Shown in pieces: positions 51,331 to 61,826 of a DNA stretch of 64,000 nt. The stretch spans positions 14,728,407 to 14,792,406 of the forward strand of contig JAVLUZ010000142.1 of NCBI GenBank assembly GCA_036768485.1, given 5' to 3'. A program made the position numbers and the translations under genes. Position 1 is the stretch's first letter. The number at the start of each line of letters is the position of its first letter. This DNA comes from Mermis nigrescens (Eukaryota > Nematoda > Enoplea > Mermithida > Mermithidae). Under the pieces are notes generated by a model. The model was given only the letters and a program-made list of their open reading frames with translations. It ran no database searches and was not told the origin of the DNA.

Positions 51331-52226
51331 ATGGGTGGCGGCGCGAAAAACAAAAGAATAAATAGCTCGGCATCAGCGACTAGTACTGCGTCCAAAAACA
51401 TTTTTGCCCCGAATGCAAAAATGAGGCCGACGACGATTCGTTAGCCATATTTTGCGACTTTTGTCGATTTTGGTACCACTCGAATTGCCTACGATTGAGC
51501 GACGACGCTTATGATTTTATTTCGACCTTGGACCAACTGTTTTTTTGTCCTCGTTGTTTGCCCGCCGGCAAACGTTATTTTGCGGTCGAACAAAGGCTAG
51601 TGGTCGTCGAAAGGAAATTCGATACTTTTGTAAAGCGGTTCGATACATTCGAGTCATCTGTTAATGAAAAACTCGACAATTTAGCCGAAAAATTCGATTC
51701 GTGCGTTCGTTCAAAAACTTTACCTGTAGCACCGACTGCAGACATCAATAAAATTGTTGTCAGCCGTCAAAGATGCTTTGGAGGCCGACTCGAAAAAGGC
51801 GACTGCCGTTCTGGAAAACTTTACCCCACTCAACAATGACGCAAGTTTGAACGATGATGTAAAACGTTTTTTGGCGCTGGCCGGTTTTGACGACATTAAA
51901 ATCGTCAATATTTGCCAATCACTTCTGGTCCAACCATCAACTCGCGTCGAGATGGTACCAAACTGCCCCGTATCATCAAGGTAAAATGCGATTCCGAATT
52001 TTCATAAGCCGATCTGATCAAAGCTGTAACCAAATACGCCGACCGCGGCCGCAAAACGAAAATCTACGCTCGCCCTGACCGGTCTTGGCAGCAACGCGAA
52101 GCCTTGCGACGGTTGAACGTGCAATTGACCGAAAAGCGGACAGCTGGAGAGCAGGACTGGTTCATAGATCGTAATTTATATGAATTGGAAAAATTTTCGA
52201 GTCAAAAATTTTTGCCTCGAGCATAG
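51331..52226 (+). pseudogene. LINE ORF1 with PHD-like zinc finger (frameshifted)
   Basis: The start reads MGGGAKNKR. After a shift near 51,400 the frame gives CPECKNEADDD, FCDFCRFWYHSNC and FFCPRC, a PHD-type Cys4-His-Cys3 finger as found in ORF1 of several CR1-clade elements. A coiled-coil-like stretch (VVERKFDTFVKRFDTFES) follows. Further shifts lead to RSWQQREALRRLNVQLTEKR, an ORF1 C-terminal-like region. ORF1 proteins bind element RNA; this one is broken. Confidence 0.7.
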
Positions 52227-52254
52227 GTTTCTGCGGCCCCTAAGAAATCCGCTT

Positions 52255-53361
52255 CGGTTAAAAATGATAAATTAGGCTTAAAATGCATTCTTTTTAACGC
52301 TAGGAGTCTTGTAAACAAGCTCAGTGAACTTCAGACAATGCTAGTTTCAGCTGTCTATGATCTCATTTTTGTTTGTGAAACATGGCTCACAGATGCCATA
52401 TCTGATGGCCTTCTTTGTGCACCTACTGTGTTTGATGTTTATCGATGTGACAGACTTGTCCGTAGGGGAGGTGGTGTTGCTGTTTTTTATAAAAATTCGT
52501 TAAAAGTTAGCAAAATTAATCTAGAGGAACCTTTTATCGATTTTCCTGAAACCCTTCTAATTGATTTTCACGTAAATTCCCACAGAAGCATTCGTTTTAT
52601 TTTGTGTTTTGGGCCACCCGGCGTATCATCTCGACCATGCACGAAAGTTTTGTTTACTCCTCGAAAAATTTACAGAAAACATGGATAACTGCATAATACT
52701 CGGTGATTTCAATTTATCTGATTTGAACTTTACCGCAAACTTCGCACTTCGAAATCTACTGACCCAACTTTTTTATGATTGCTTCGTAAATCTGGGTTTA
52801 GTTTTAGTGACAAATGAGCCTAGTAGAAATGATAAAATGCTAGATTTAATTTCATGCACTTCTTATGACCTACTGTATAATGTAAACGTAATTGAACCTT
52901 TTTCTAGAAGTGATCATGAAATGATTTCTTTTAACTTAGCAGCTGAAAATAAAAATGAATCAGCTATTTTCGTACTAGATTTTAAAAAAGCGAATTTTGA
53001 AGCAATTGAAATGTATTTGGCATCTGTCGAATAGGATGTTATTTTTTCTTCCTCCATTACTGTAAATGATTTTTACCGAAGTTTTTTGTCTGTAATGGAA
53101 TTCGTCATTTCAGAATTTGTTCCAAAGAAGAGTGAAAGACGTAGAAAACTTCTACCCGCGGTTATCTATAAATTGCAATCTCGTAAACGGAGACTTTGGA
53201 AGAAATACAAAATTGGCCGAGATGTCAAAATTTTAGAAAAGCGCAAAAATTTGAGCAAAAAGATAAGGAATGCGACCAAGCAATTTTTTGCTGATGAAGA
53301 AAATAGGTTAATGAAATCAAAGAACCTAAAAACTTTTATTCTTTTGTCAACCGACGTTTGA
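52255..53361 (+). pseudogene. LINE ORF2: apurinic-type endonuclease and linker (broken)
   Basis: An endonuclease/exonuclease/phosphatase domain: LKCILFNARSLVNKL, VCETWLTD, a shift near 52,615, CIILGDFNLSDLNF and the catalytic SDHEM motif. These are hallmarks of the LINE nicking enzyme. After an in-frame stop at 53,032 a basic linker (SERRRKLLP ... KRRLWKKYK) continues. Several frameshifts and stops make it inactive. Confidence 0.8.
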
Positions 53362-53540
53362 AAAGTCAAAAGAAAATCCCACTACTACGAAACCAGGATG
53401 GTACATTTATTGATGAGGATTTTGACAGGGCAGACATTTTTAATAAATTTTTTGTATCAACTTTTGTGAATGATGACAACATTTTACCTTACTTTCCTGG
53501 TAGAATTAAATGTAAATAAAACTTTGCTGTTAAATTTGAT

Positions 53541-54000
53541 TTGTTTTCTGTTTCAGTTGCTTTAAACCGCCTCAAACCATCATTGTCAGTTGGTCCCGAT
53601 GGCCTATGTGCCTTTTTGTCAAGAGACTCAAATTGTTTTTGGCACAACCGCTTCCTACAATCTTTGAAATTTCTTATAGGACAGGAAGCATACCACCAAC
53701 CCTTTGGAGTGAAGCCATTATAGTGCCTATACACAAAAAAGGTGACATGTCATCGCCGGAAAACTACAGGCCCATATCCCTTTGTTGCATCCCTTGCAAA
53801 ATCATGGAATCGATAGTAAATGAAAACATTACGACTCATCTCAATAAGCATAGTTTACTCAGTGATTGCCAGTTTGGATTTAGAAAAATAAGTCGTGCGC
53901 CTCACAGCTATTAGAGTGTAAAAATGAATGGTCGAAAAACCTTGACGAAAAATCGCCAATTGATGCTATCTACATCGATTTTGTGCAAAGCTTTTGACAC
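53541..54000 (+). pseudogene. LINE reverse transcriptase, first part
   Basis: RT fingers: LKPSLSVGPDGL, then a frameshift, GSIPPTLWSEAIIVPIHKKG, YRPISLCCIPCKIMES and FGFRK. It runs up to motif A (AIYIDFVQSF), where the 3.7-kb insertion begins. Multiple shifts. Confidence 0.8.
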
Positions 54001-54084
54001 AGAGTCACACAAGATAATAACAGAAAGTCATCTATATGAAAAAATAATAGAATAAATTTGAAAAAAATAAAATAAAATAAAAAA

Positions 54085-54135
<51 letters not shown>

Positions 54136-54136
54136 A
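54085..54136. repeat. (TAAA)n microsatellite
   Basis: About a dozen TAAA repeats. Confidence 0.95.
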
Positions 54137-54654
54137 AGGTAAATAAATTAGGCATGCTGTTAGTATAAAAGAAACAAAAAGACGCGAGAAATAGTATATA
54201 CACAAGTACATAAAAAGCACACAAAATTATATTATGAGAAATTACGGGTTTTACGAGGTGCAAGAGTTCAAGTGAAACGAGAGAAGTAAGCAGGAGTTAT
54301 ACAGAATAAATACACAAAAAACGTGAAAAATATAAACAGGCGAGGTCATCAGAGAGGAACTAGGTTGCTACAGTTTCGTGCCTTTAATCCTCTGACTGTC
54401 ACTGCAACCTAGCGGCACCAGTCTAGGCGGCTAGACTGCCTCTCATCGTTGAAAAAAAAATAAAAAATAAAAATAAAAAATAAATAAATAAATAATAAAA
54501 TAAAAATAAAAAAGGGAAAAATTAATTAATTGAATAAAGAAATAAACGAATTAACATTATAGATACTATAAATATTATGATATATAAAAAAGAAACATTA
54601 ATAGAGAATATATAAATAATTTAAAAAATAAATGGAATAATAAATAATAAAGTA

Positions 54655-54950
54655 ATTGTAAACCTACACGTGAAATACTGCCGTAACTGGCCTGTTCAAT
54701 CACGTGAGGAAACACAATGAGTAAATAGATAGCGAGAGCAGGACAACACGAATAGAAAATCTACATCGATGTGCCCGAATACTATGAATACTATAATAAT
54801 AGTAATAACATCAATAACAAAAAGAATATTCCAAAAGAAAGAAAATAAATAAAAATCATTGTAAACCTACACATGAAATACTGCTGCACCTGGCCTGTTC
54901 AATCATGTGAGGAAATACAATGAGTAAACAAAAAGCGAGAGCTAAGGCGG
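54655..54950 (+). repeat. ~197-bp direct repeat pair
   Basis: 'gtaaacctacacgtgaaatactgccg' type sequence at 54,658 recurs at 54,856 with 'cctggcctgttcaatca' and 'gagcaatgagtaaa'-like blocks in the same order. Two tandem units. Confidence 0.7.
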
Positions 54951-55299
54951 AAAAAATAAAAATGTGGGATTGACGTGGGAACATGCCGACGCAACTACAT
55001 ACTCATATGATTAGCGTACTCTAATGAAAACCGAAGCTACTTACTAATACGGATGTAGTTATGAAGCGCGTCTGGGAATGTGACGGGAGGCGCAGTGCAA
55101 ACGCGAAGAAAAAATTCGAAATGTCGTTATTGGAAAATTTAAAGTATTGTTGACGTATAATTTTAACATATTGGCTTTGCTTACAGTTTGGTGAAGCTAC
55201 TTATTCATGCGCATAATGCTGGAAGCAGCGTCCTAACAGCGATGATAAAATCAAAACGGTCTTAAACAGTTTTGAATATAAGAATGTGCTGGAAAATCA

Positions 55300-55453
55300 G
55301 AAAGGTCGCTGTTAGAAAATTTTAAGTATTTTTGGCGCATGATTTTAACATTATAGCCCTGTTTTTGCAATTTGAGTGACAGATGATTCACGCGCGCTTT
55401 GAAAAATTCTTCTTTAGAGCAAAGACGCGCAAAACGATGGAGCTGACTTAAGC
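55300..55453 (-). pseudogene. Penelope-like RT, C-terminal part
   Basis: KYGLSQLHRFARLCSKEEFF, then LKLQKQGYNVKIMRQKYLKF: the thumb-like region that follows the RT palm in Penelope-like elements. It is separated from the palm at 56.1-56.7 kb by a foldback insertion. Confidence 0.65.
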
Positions 55454-55454
55454 C

Positions 55455-56137
55455 GTATTTATACTTCACGCAGGATCGCGTCGCAGGATTAAATGGCGTG
55501 ACTTTTTCTAAAAATAGCACATCCTGCGAAAATCGTGCGAATTGACGCATCGCGCCGTCCGTTTATACTTCCTGCGAAAAATCGTGCGATAATCGACAAA
55601 ATTCGTCGCATCGCGTCTTCGATTTATACTTGCTGCGATTTCTCGCAAACTCGACTATCCTGCGATAAATCGTACGATTTTTTCTGCGAATCTTGCGAAT
55701 CATCGCACGATTTTTTCGCGCATATTTTTGCTCATTTTCGTCCTCGCCTGACCTCATTACAAATTCAAAGCATTGTTGCGTGACATAAATGATTTAAGTA
55801 GGTACGTCGACCCGCGTCGATCGGCGTTGTACATGTCAAATTTGACAGTTCAATAGAAATGTGCGCAAAAAAAGGACGCGAATTCGCTTCCGAGCCCAAT
55901 TTTGCGAATTCGCGTCGGACGTCAACTTGTTACTAAAATTAGTAATTTTTGACATTTTTCGCGGAGATGAACGCGATGAAGTATAAACTGAAATGCGATT
56001 CATCGCACGACGAAATTTCTTGCCTGCGCGAATTATTAAGCGATGCGAACTTCGCAGGAAGTATAAATCGAAAAATCGTATCGCGGACAATCCTGCGATT
56101 CGCGCGAACAATTATTCGCGCGATAGTATAAATCGAA
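55455..56137. mobile_element. Foldback-type non-autonomous element
   Basis: Ends GTATTTATACTTCACGC and GCGCGATAGTATAAATCGA are inverted relative to each other. The interior is rich in TATACTTCCTGCG and CGATTTTTCGCG palindromic blocks in both orientations. It interrupts the Penelope-like RT. The exact target duplication was not resolved. Confidence 0.6.
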
Positions 56138-57600
56138 TTCGCGTGCTTTGCCCGAAACCAGGCTTTACAAAAACGGCATATAAAAGATTTTTAGGTACGT
56201 TAGAGTCTGAAAAAGGGAAATTAACAATAGGAAATCGAAATTGTTCTCTTTTATCAAAAATCGTGTAAGAAATCGGTGTAGAAAGATTAATTTCGACGTC
56301 TAAATAACTAACTTTTTGAGCAGAAAAAGTTTCCGTGACATTTAATGATTTTGGGTAAATCTCTTTGATGTAATCACGAAAATTTGAAATATTTATAGCT
56401 GCGATGTCATCAATGTAACGAGTTACGTTATTAAAACAATAAGCAGAGTCATTATTTTTAGACGATGATAGGAATTTATATTCGCAGTAGAAAAGGAAAA
56501 GATCCGCCAAAAGTGGAGAATAATTAGATCCCATTGGGATGCCAATTTTTTGATGAAAGATTTTACTTCCAAAATTAACGAATGAATTTTGGATCAAAAA
56601 ATTTAAGACTTTTTGTAAAAGTGTCAAAGTCAAAAGTGAAATAAGACTTTTTATCCGAGGGAGAAGAACTCCAGTATGATTTGAAACCGTTAGTACATAA
56701 AAATTTATTCTTTTCAAAAGGTTTCTCCAGAAATCAAAAGAAGTGGAAATAAGTTCATTTTGCGGAAGAGATGTGTAAAGAGGTGAAAAATCGAATGTAT
56801 TAATCGATTTAATCTTTTTAATTGATTCTAATTTCTTAACGAAAGAAAATGAATTATTGATAGACCAAAAATCTGTTAATTCGAGAATTTCTAAAAATGG
56901 CTTTACAATAGTTCTCCCAGAAACGACGGACTAACTTGAGGCCTTCAGTAACTAGCGACGATATGAAAGTAGTAGAACAATTTTTAGCCGAAGTAATAAA
57001 CCTGGATTTATAGGGAATTTTGTGTAGTTTTGGAATCCAATACATAAAAGGTAGTTTTTTGTTGAGACGTCCTTCATTAACAGGTCCGGAAAACTTAGAA
57101 AAAATATTTTTCTGAAACTGAATATGGTCAAAGATAATGTTTTCTTCACGTAAGTTAGACAAAACGTAGGTACCACTAGAGGGTAGGGATGGAGATGAAA
57201 AATAGCCCAACTCCTCACAAAGAACGGACAAATAATGATGCTTACATATGATAACTAAGTTATTACTAGCCTTATCTGCGACGGTGATGACAAAATGATC
57301 ATGTAAATTCTTAAGTTTCTCTTTAACGATAGTTTTACCGAGGAGCGAATTAGAAAAGGAAGGAAAATTTGATTTTTTAAATTTATGAATTCTTTGTGAA
57401 ACAACTTGTTTTATTCGATTTTTCCAGTCAAACAGCGAAGAAACAGGGGCTTTTTCTCGTTTGGCCCAATTAATGACAAAATTATGGAGAGCATGAAAAA
57501 TGTCATTTTCACAAACATCCCAATTTATACGAGGAGTTTCACGGGAATTAGGACCTTTATTGAAAAGTGAAATTAAGTCAGGATCCCCAATGAAGTTCAA
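56112..57600 (-). pseudogene. Penelope-like reverse transcriptase, main part
   Basis: The N-terminal part includes VITVADKASNNLVIICKHHY, then MYWIPKLHKIPYKSRFITSA (an RT finger motif of this family). After a stop or shift near 56,850 the frame gives INTFDFSPLYTSLPQNELI (motif A aspartate). IGIPMGSNYSPLLADLFLFY (motif B region) and RYIDDIAAIN (YxDD catalytic motif) follow. The YIDD and the FDFSPLYTSLP block support Penelope-like RTs rather than LINE RTs. It is broken in the middle and by the foldback element at its end. Confidence 0.78.
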
Positions 57601-57654
57601 ATCACCAGTAATGACATGACCACATGGTTGATAAACATATGGGGATGAATGACA

Positions 57655-58701
57655 ATGACAGGGCGGAATGACACCATTCTAGTTAAATTGGGTGCATATG
57701 ACATTAATGGTTTTTGCTTGAACTGGTTGAAAGCTTTCTTGAATAGGAGATCCCAAAAAGTTAAAATTGAAAATTTCTTGTCTGATTCACTTCCCGTTTT
57801 GAGTGGAGTCCCTCAAGGTAGTGTATTAGGTCCTACAATGTTTTTGCTGTACAGAAACGACTTGTGTGATCGTCAGACCACCAGTTCTATCTCACTTTTT
57901 GCTGATGATATTAAGATCTCTAATCTAGCCTCAAACTTTATCGATTTGCAAAATGATTTGAAGCACATCAAAACTTGGGCTGACATGTGGCAGCTGAAGA
58001 TATCATTAGATAAATGTTTTGTTTTGCAGATGGGAAGGTCTAACCCTGAATATTGTTACAAAATCGATGATTTTCAAATACCAAAAGATGCGACTGACGT
58101 GAAAGATCTTGGTGTTTTGATGTCAAAAAATTTGAAATCTAGAGTTCATTGTGAATATATAGTAAAAAAATCGATGAGAGTCTCGAACCTGATTTTTCGG
58201 ACTTTTGTTTCAAAACAAAACACAATGCTGATAAAGGCTTTTACAACTTATGTTAGGCCCATTCTTGAGTACAGCACTATAGTTTGGAACCCCTACCTCA
58301 TTAAGGACATAAATTTAGTAGAAAATGTACAACGAAGGTTCACAAAGCGATTAGATAAAATTCTATCTTATGATTTAAGATTGAAGGAATTGTGTCTCGA
58401 ACGACTAGAACTTCGACGGCTCTATTTTGATTTAAACATGGCCTATTCTATCATTAAATTTCAAGCACTGCCTTTTGAAGACTTTTTTGTTCTCAATACA
58501 GGGTCAAATCGTGCCACAAACTCTCGGAAACTAATTGTAAATAAATCAAATCTGAACGTTAGAAAATATGAATTTTGTAATTGAATTGTTTCTGTGCGGA
58601 ACTCTTTGCCTGAGCATCTTATACAAGCTCCTAACTCGAAAGCGTTTATGATGAGATTGAAAACCCTTGATTTTGATGCTTTTCTTCAGGGCCGTAAGTA
58701 A
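57655..58701 (+). pseudogene. LINE reverse transcriptase, second part
   Basis: It resumes at ILVKLGAYDINGFCLNWLKA, then motif B LSGVPQGSVLGPTMF, motif C SLFADDIKIS and the LINE-specific tail (VRPILEYSTIVWNPY, LRLKELCLERLELRRLYF). After a stop at 58,582 it continues ISVRNSLPEHLIQAP and ends at about 58,701. It is a 311-codon uninterrupted stretch. The upstream half is before 54,001. Confidence 0.85.
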
Positions 58702-58963
58702 GCACATTTCTAATTGGCCTTTACGTGTCCTTGTCTATCAAACTTTTTGGTCCAGATTTAATATTATTTCGCATTATTAAAACCGTAATTTATGCACGCA
58801 GGTAATTGTTTGGGTATCGTTTGGAATTATATGATGTATGTATCAAGAAATATTCTCGTGCAATTGAAGAATAATACGCATATTTCTATGTCGATTTACT
58901 TAAATTACTTGCCCATTTTTTCGTTTGATGACAAATAAATTTTTGATTTGATTTGATTTGATT

Positions 58964-59990
58964 GCTGACTGCACTTTCGTCGGGAGTCTTAGCAGCTACG
59001 CCCTGGATCCTACAAGTACCTACCTAAATCCCGGAATTGCCGCGAGGTCAGTTGACCTATCTCAACCCTGCTCAAGTTGATAAATTAGCTTGTTTTCAAA
59101 GTTTACACTTGATCCGAAATGTTTTGGTTCCTAATGTACGTAGCACAATGAAGTTTGAAAACAACACCAACGAGCTCTAGACTGATCAATCATCATAAAT
59201 AATTAAATACTGCTTTTTACCAATTTTGGGGTTGAGAAAAGGATATTGAATTTTTAACGAAATAAATAATTAAAAACTATTTACCTATCCTCTCCACCAA
59301 AAGCTCAGATATCCTCGACGGTCGGGGCCGGCCTATCTCACCCTCTGTATAATTTACCCCTGAGTGGATTTTATAATTTTATTCGATAATAAACACACGG
59401 CAGATGCCGGGAAGCAAAAACAATATCGCTAAACGATAAAATAAAACAGACGACTACTTCGTCGAAAACCCCACTCCAACTAACTTCCCAACACGGGATC
59501 AATACAGTAAAACTAAAGTTTAAGTCAAACTAACGTTAATCAAGATTACTCTCGAATCTACGCATACGATAATACGATAAGCGGTTACAAGTAAAACAAT
59601 TACTATTATCATATACTTAATTCTATTTTACCGGACAAGTACCTATCTAAAAGATTTTGTAATAAAAAATAAGGGATTTGTATGAGAACTGAAGGCATAG
59701 CCACGAGCTCACCCATCCGCAGATGTCAACTCGCAAGTGGCTATGTTAACCGATACAGTACCAAGCTGTTGTCGGTTGTGCGAACTAATGGAACGAGTTC
59801 GCACCGTGTAACTCTCGTAGTTACACTTTTGAGATTATGACTTATTTACATGCAAGAGTTTCAACAATACGCATGATCTTTGGGAAAGAGAAATTTCTCA
59901 CTTCCCTCCCAATCAAGTTTTCACCCTTCCCAGGAATTTTTTCACCCGCTCCAGATTTTATGATTGTCCTAACAATCCGTAAAAATATGC
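58964..59990. other. No gene recognised
   Basis: Unique-looking DNA after the LINE tail. No supported coding frame. Confidence 0.35.
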
Positions 59991-60430
59991 TGATTTAAGC
60001 GTTTTTAGCTATATATTTCCTCAAAAAGTGTAAAATTTTTGGCGCTGCGCGCCATAAACTCATTTTTCAAACATATTTTGTTCAATTTAATCATATTTTT
60101 CTTACATTTATTCAAACTTTTTTATTGTCTTACGCTGTGGAAAACTATAGTCGTGTTTCACATAACTTCGTGCATAAATTATAAGAATTATCGTCGACAG
60201 TAGGCCGAGGGTTACGACAATTATATATCATATCAATGCTATAATTGCAATCTGTCAGCTTGTTGTCGGAGATGGTTTTAAAACTTATGACCGAAGTTGT
60301 GTGAAACAGACTATTGACATTCGTCGAAAACGCCGAAAAATTATGTTTTTTACGTATATCCACTATTTTTGAGCTTATAAAGGCACGTCAAAATTTCACC
60401 CTCCCCCCCGCCGCCCACAATTTCCATGCT
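59991..60430 (+). repeat. R2 repeat copy with nested foldback MITE
   Basis: The R2 core ('ttttggcgctgcgcgcca', 'attttgttcaatttaatca') is split by a MITE at 60,149-60,312 and resumes with 'cgtcgaaaacgccgaaaaa' and 'cccacaatttccatgctgtg'. Confidence 0.65.
60149..60312 (+). mobile_element. Foldback MITE copy 1
   Basis: Self-complementary ends: AGTCGTGTTTCACATAAC ... GTTGTGTGAAACAGACT, about 164 bp. It matches 60,486-60,648 in reverse complement. Confidence 0.75.
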
Positions 60431-60485
60431 GTGTATAATTGTATGTTGCTGAAACTATAGGAGCTGACGTTGTAACAATAGCTTA

Positions 60486-60648
60486 AGTCTGTTTCACACA
60501 AATTCGGTCATAAATTTTAAAACTATCCCCAACAATAAGCTGACAGATTGCGATTATAGCATTGATCTGATATATAATTATCATAACCCTCGGCTTACTG
60601 TCAATGAAAATTCTCAGAATTTATGCACGAAGTTATGTGAAACAGACT
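60486..60648 (-). mobile_element. Foldback MITE copy 2
   Basis: Inverse copy of 60,149-60,312, with ends AGTCTGTTTCACAC ... GTGAAACAGACT and TA-rich flanks. Confidence 0.75.
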
Positions 60649-60689
60649 ATAATTTATGGCTTTCGTTCATACAGTCAGTGGCAGGTCCA

Positions 60690-61150
60690 GGATTTTCGCA
60701 GAATTACTATATTTTACTTAGTTTCATCACGTCTTTCGTACGAAATTTTTACGTTCTAGATTATAAAACGGAAAAAACATCGTCAGAAACGTCAACAAAT
60801 GGTGTTACGCATATTCTTCGTTTTCTAGGCTAAAAAATTTTATTATTCTGGGTAGATTCCCCCAGAATTTCTATTATCTGCATGTTTATATGGTAATTAA
60901 GCCTCTAAGGTTATAAAATCAACGAATAGGTCAAGAAATAATAGTTAAATTTAAGATCTGATGAAAGCAGATAAGATGCCAAGGCATCAGTCGTGTTATG
61001 GACGTTTCGAATTGAAATGGAGAACCGCGATAAATTTTCTCAGACACGTGCAATGTAAGGGCCTCGACTGCAAAAGCTCTTTTAATTAAATCGCTTTAAA
61101 TGCGAGCTAATTGCGTAGATGGATTTTTTGATACTCGAGACGAAGTTCTA
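60690..61150. other. Repeat remnant and unique DNA
   Basis: 60,690-60,900 is a decayed R2 fragment ('agaaacgtcaacaaatggtg', 'cccccagaatttctattat'). The rest shows nothing. Confidence 0.4.
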
Positions 61151-61159
61151 GGCACTGGC

Positions 61160-61372
61160 ATATCTGCACGTGGAAAGGAGGGGGTTGAGGGTATGAACTT
61201 CCTGAGAAACCAAAATACCCCCCCCCCTTCGGAAACCAAAATATCCCTCCCCCCAGAATTCAATTTTTGAAAATTTTTTTGATTTTTTAACCATACCACA
61301 ATTTTTAAGGCTATTTTTTGATCTTTGAAAAATCTTGCCACCCCCAAAATGTTGATGCCGCCCACCTATGGA
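61160..61372 (+). repeat. R1 repeat copy
   Basis: Runs from 'gcacgtggaaaggaggg' to 'ccgcccacctatgg'. It lacks the 'gatgccattgg' block, so it is an internal-deletion variant. Confidence 0.6.
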
Positions 61373-61767
61373 TACAGGGATAAGGAAGATCTGAAAAGAA
61401 TGCCAATACAGTGATCCATTATGATTTTCTTATAGGACACGGTAATTGGAGGGTTACAACGACATGGTCACACAACACCACTAACTGATTATGAATTGAA
61501 AAGCGACAGTACAACGACGATCCTTGCGGGCGGATAAAGATTTCATGTGTGATCGAATGCTTAAATGAGCAACAGGTTTTTCTGTTCGCACAAATAACTG
61601 GCTTTGCAGATTACTGTATGGTGTGCATCAAACGCTTGATTTCGTGCTCGAGAACGTGAACGCTGTCCTATTTCCACACTTCGGGGTTTTGTGAACCAAA
61701 ATTCCATGATGTAGGAAAAAATTGTGTGCTTCGTTCACATTGTGGAGAATTTCTATAAGGTAAAAAT
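61373..61767. other. No gene recognised
   Basis: Unique-looking sequence between an R1 copy and the hairpin. Confidence 0.35.
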
Positions 61768-61816
61768 GATAAAAGTGGTGTGATCGGCGCGCCGCGCCGA
61801 TTGCACCACTTTTATC
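61768..61816. repeat. Near-perfect 23-bp hairpin
   Basis: GATAAAAGTGGTGTGATCGGCGC (split here as GATAAAAGTGGTG + TGATCGGCGC) is followed after 3 nt by its complement with two mismatches. It resembles the 'gccgcaccgtgccgatcgcagca' segment at 63,923-63,945, beyond the other end of the LINE. Confidence 0.8.
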
Positions 61817-61826
61817 GACAACTTTG

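Larger units (their letters stand above)
54001..57668 (-). mobile_element. Penelope-like element inserted in the LINE
   Basis: A 3.67-kb insert bounded by TGACAC, carrying a Penelope-type RT on the minus strand. The region 54,001-55,250 (its 3' side) has a (TAAA)n run at 54,085-54,136 and two ~200-bp direct repeats (54,658 and 54,856, 'gtaaacctacac-tgaaatactgc'). No GIY-YIG endonuclease was recognised. It is interrupted by a foldback element at about 55,455-56,137. Confidence 0.65.
51331..58963 (+). mobile_element. CR1-like LINE split by a nested insertion
   Basis: Gene order is ORF1, endonuclease, RT, short 3' UTR ending in (TTTGA)n at 58,940-58,963. RT motif A ends at 54,000 and RT motifs B-C resume at 57,669. 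The 54,001-57,668 insert is flanked by TGACAC on both sides (53,995-54,000 and 57,669-57,674). The clade call is from motif resemblance only. Confidence 0.8.
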
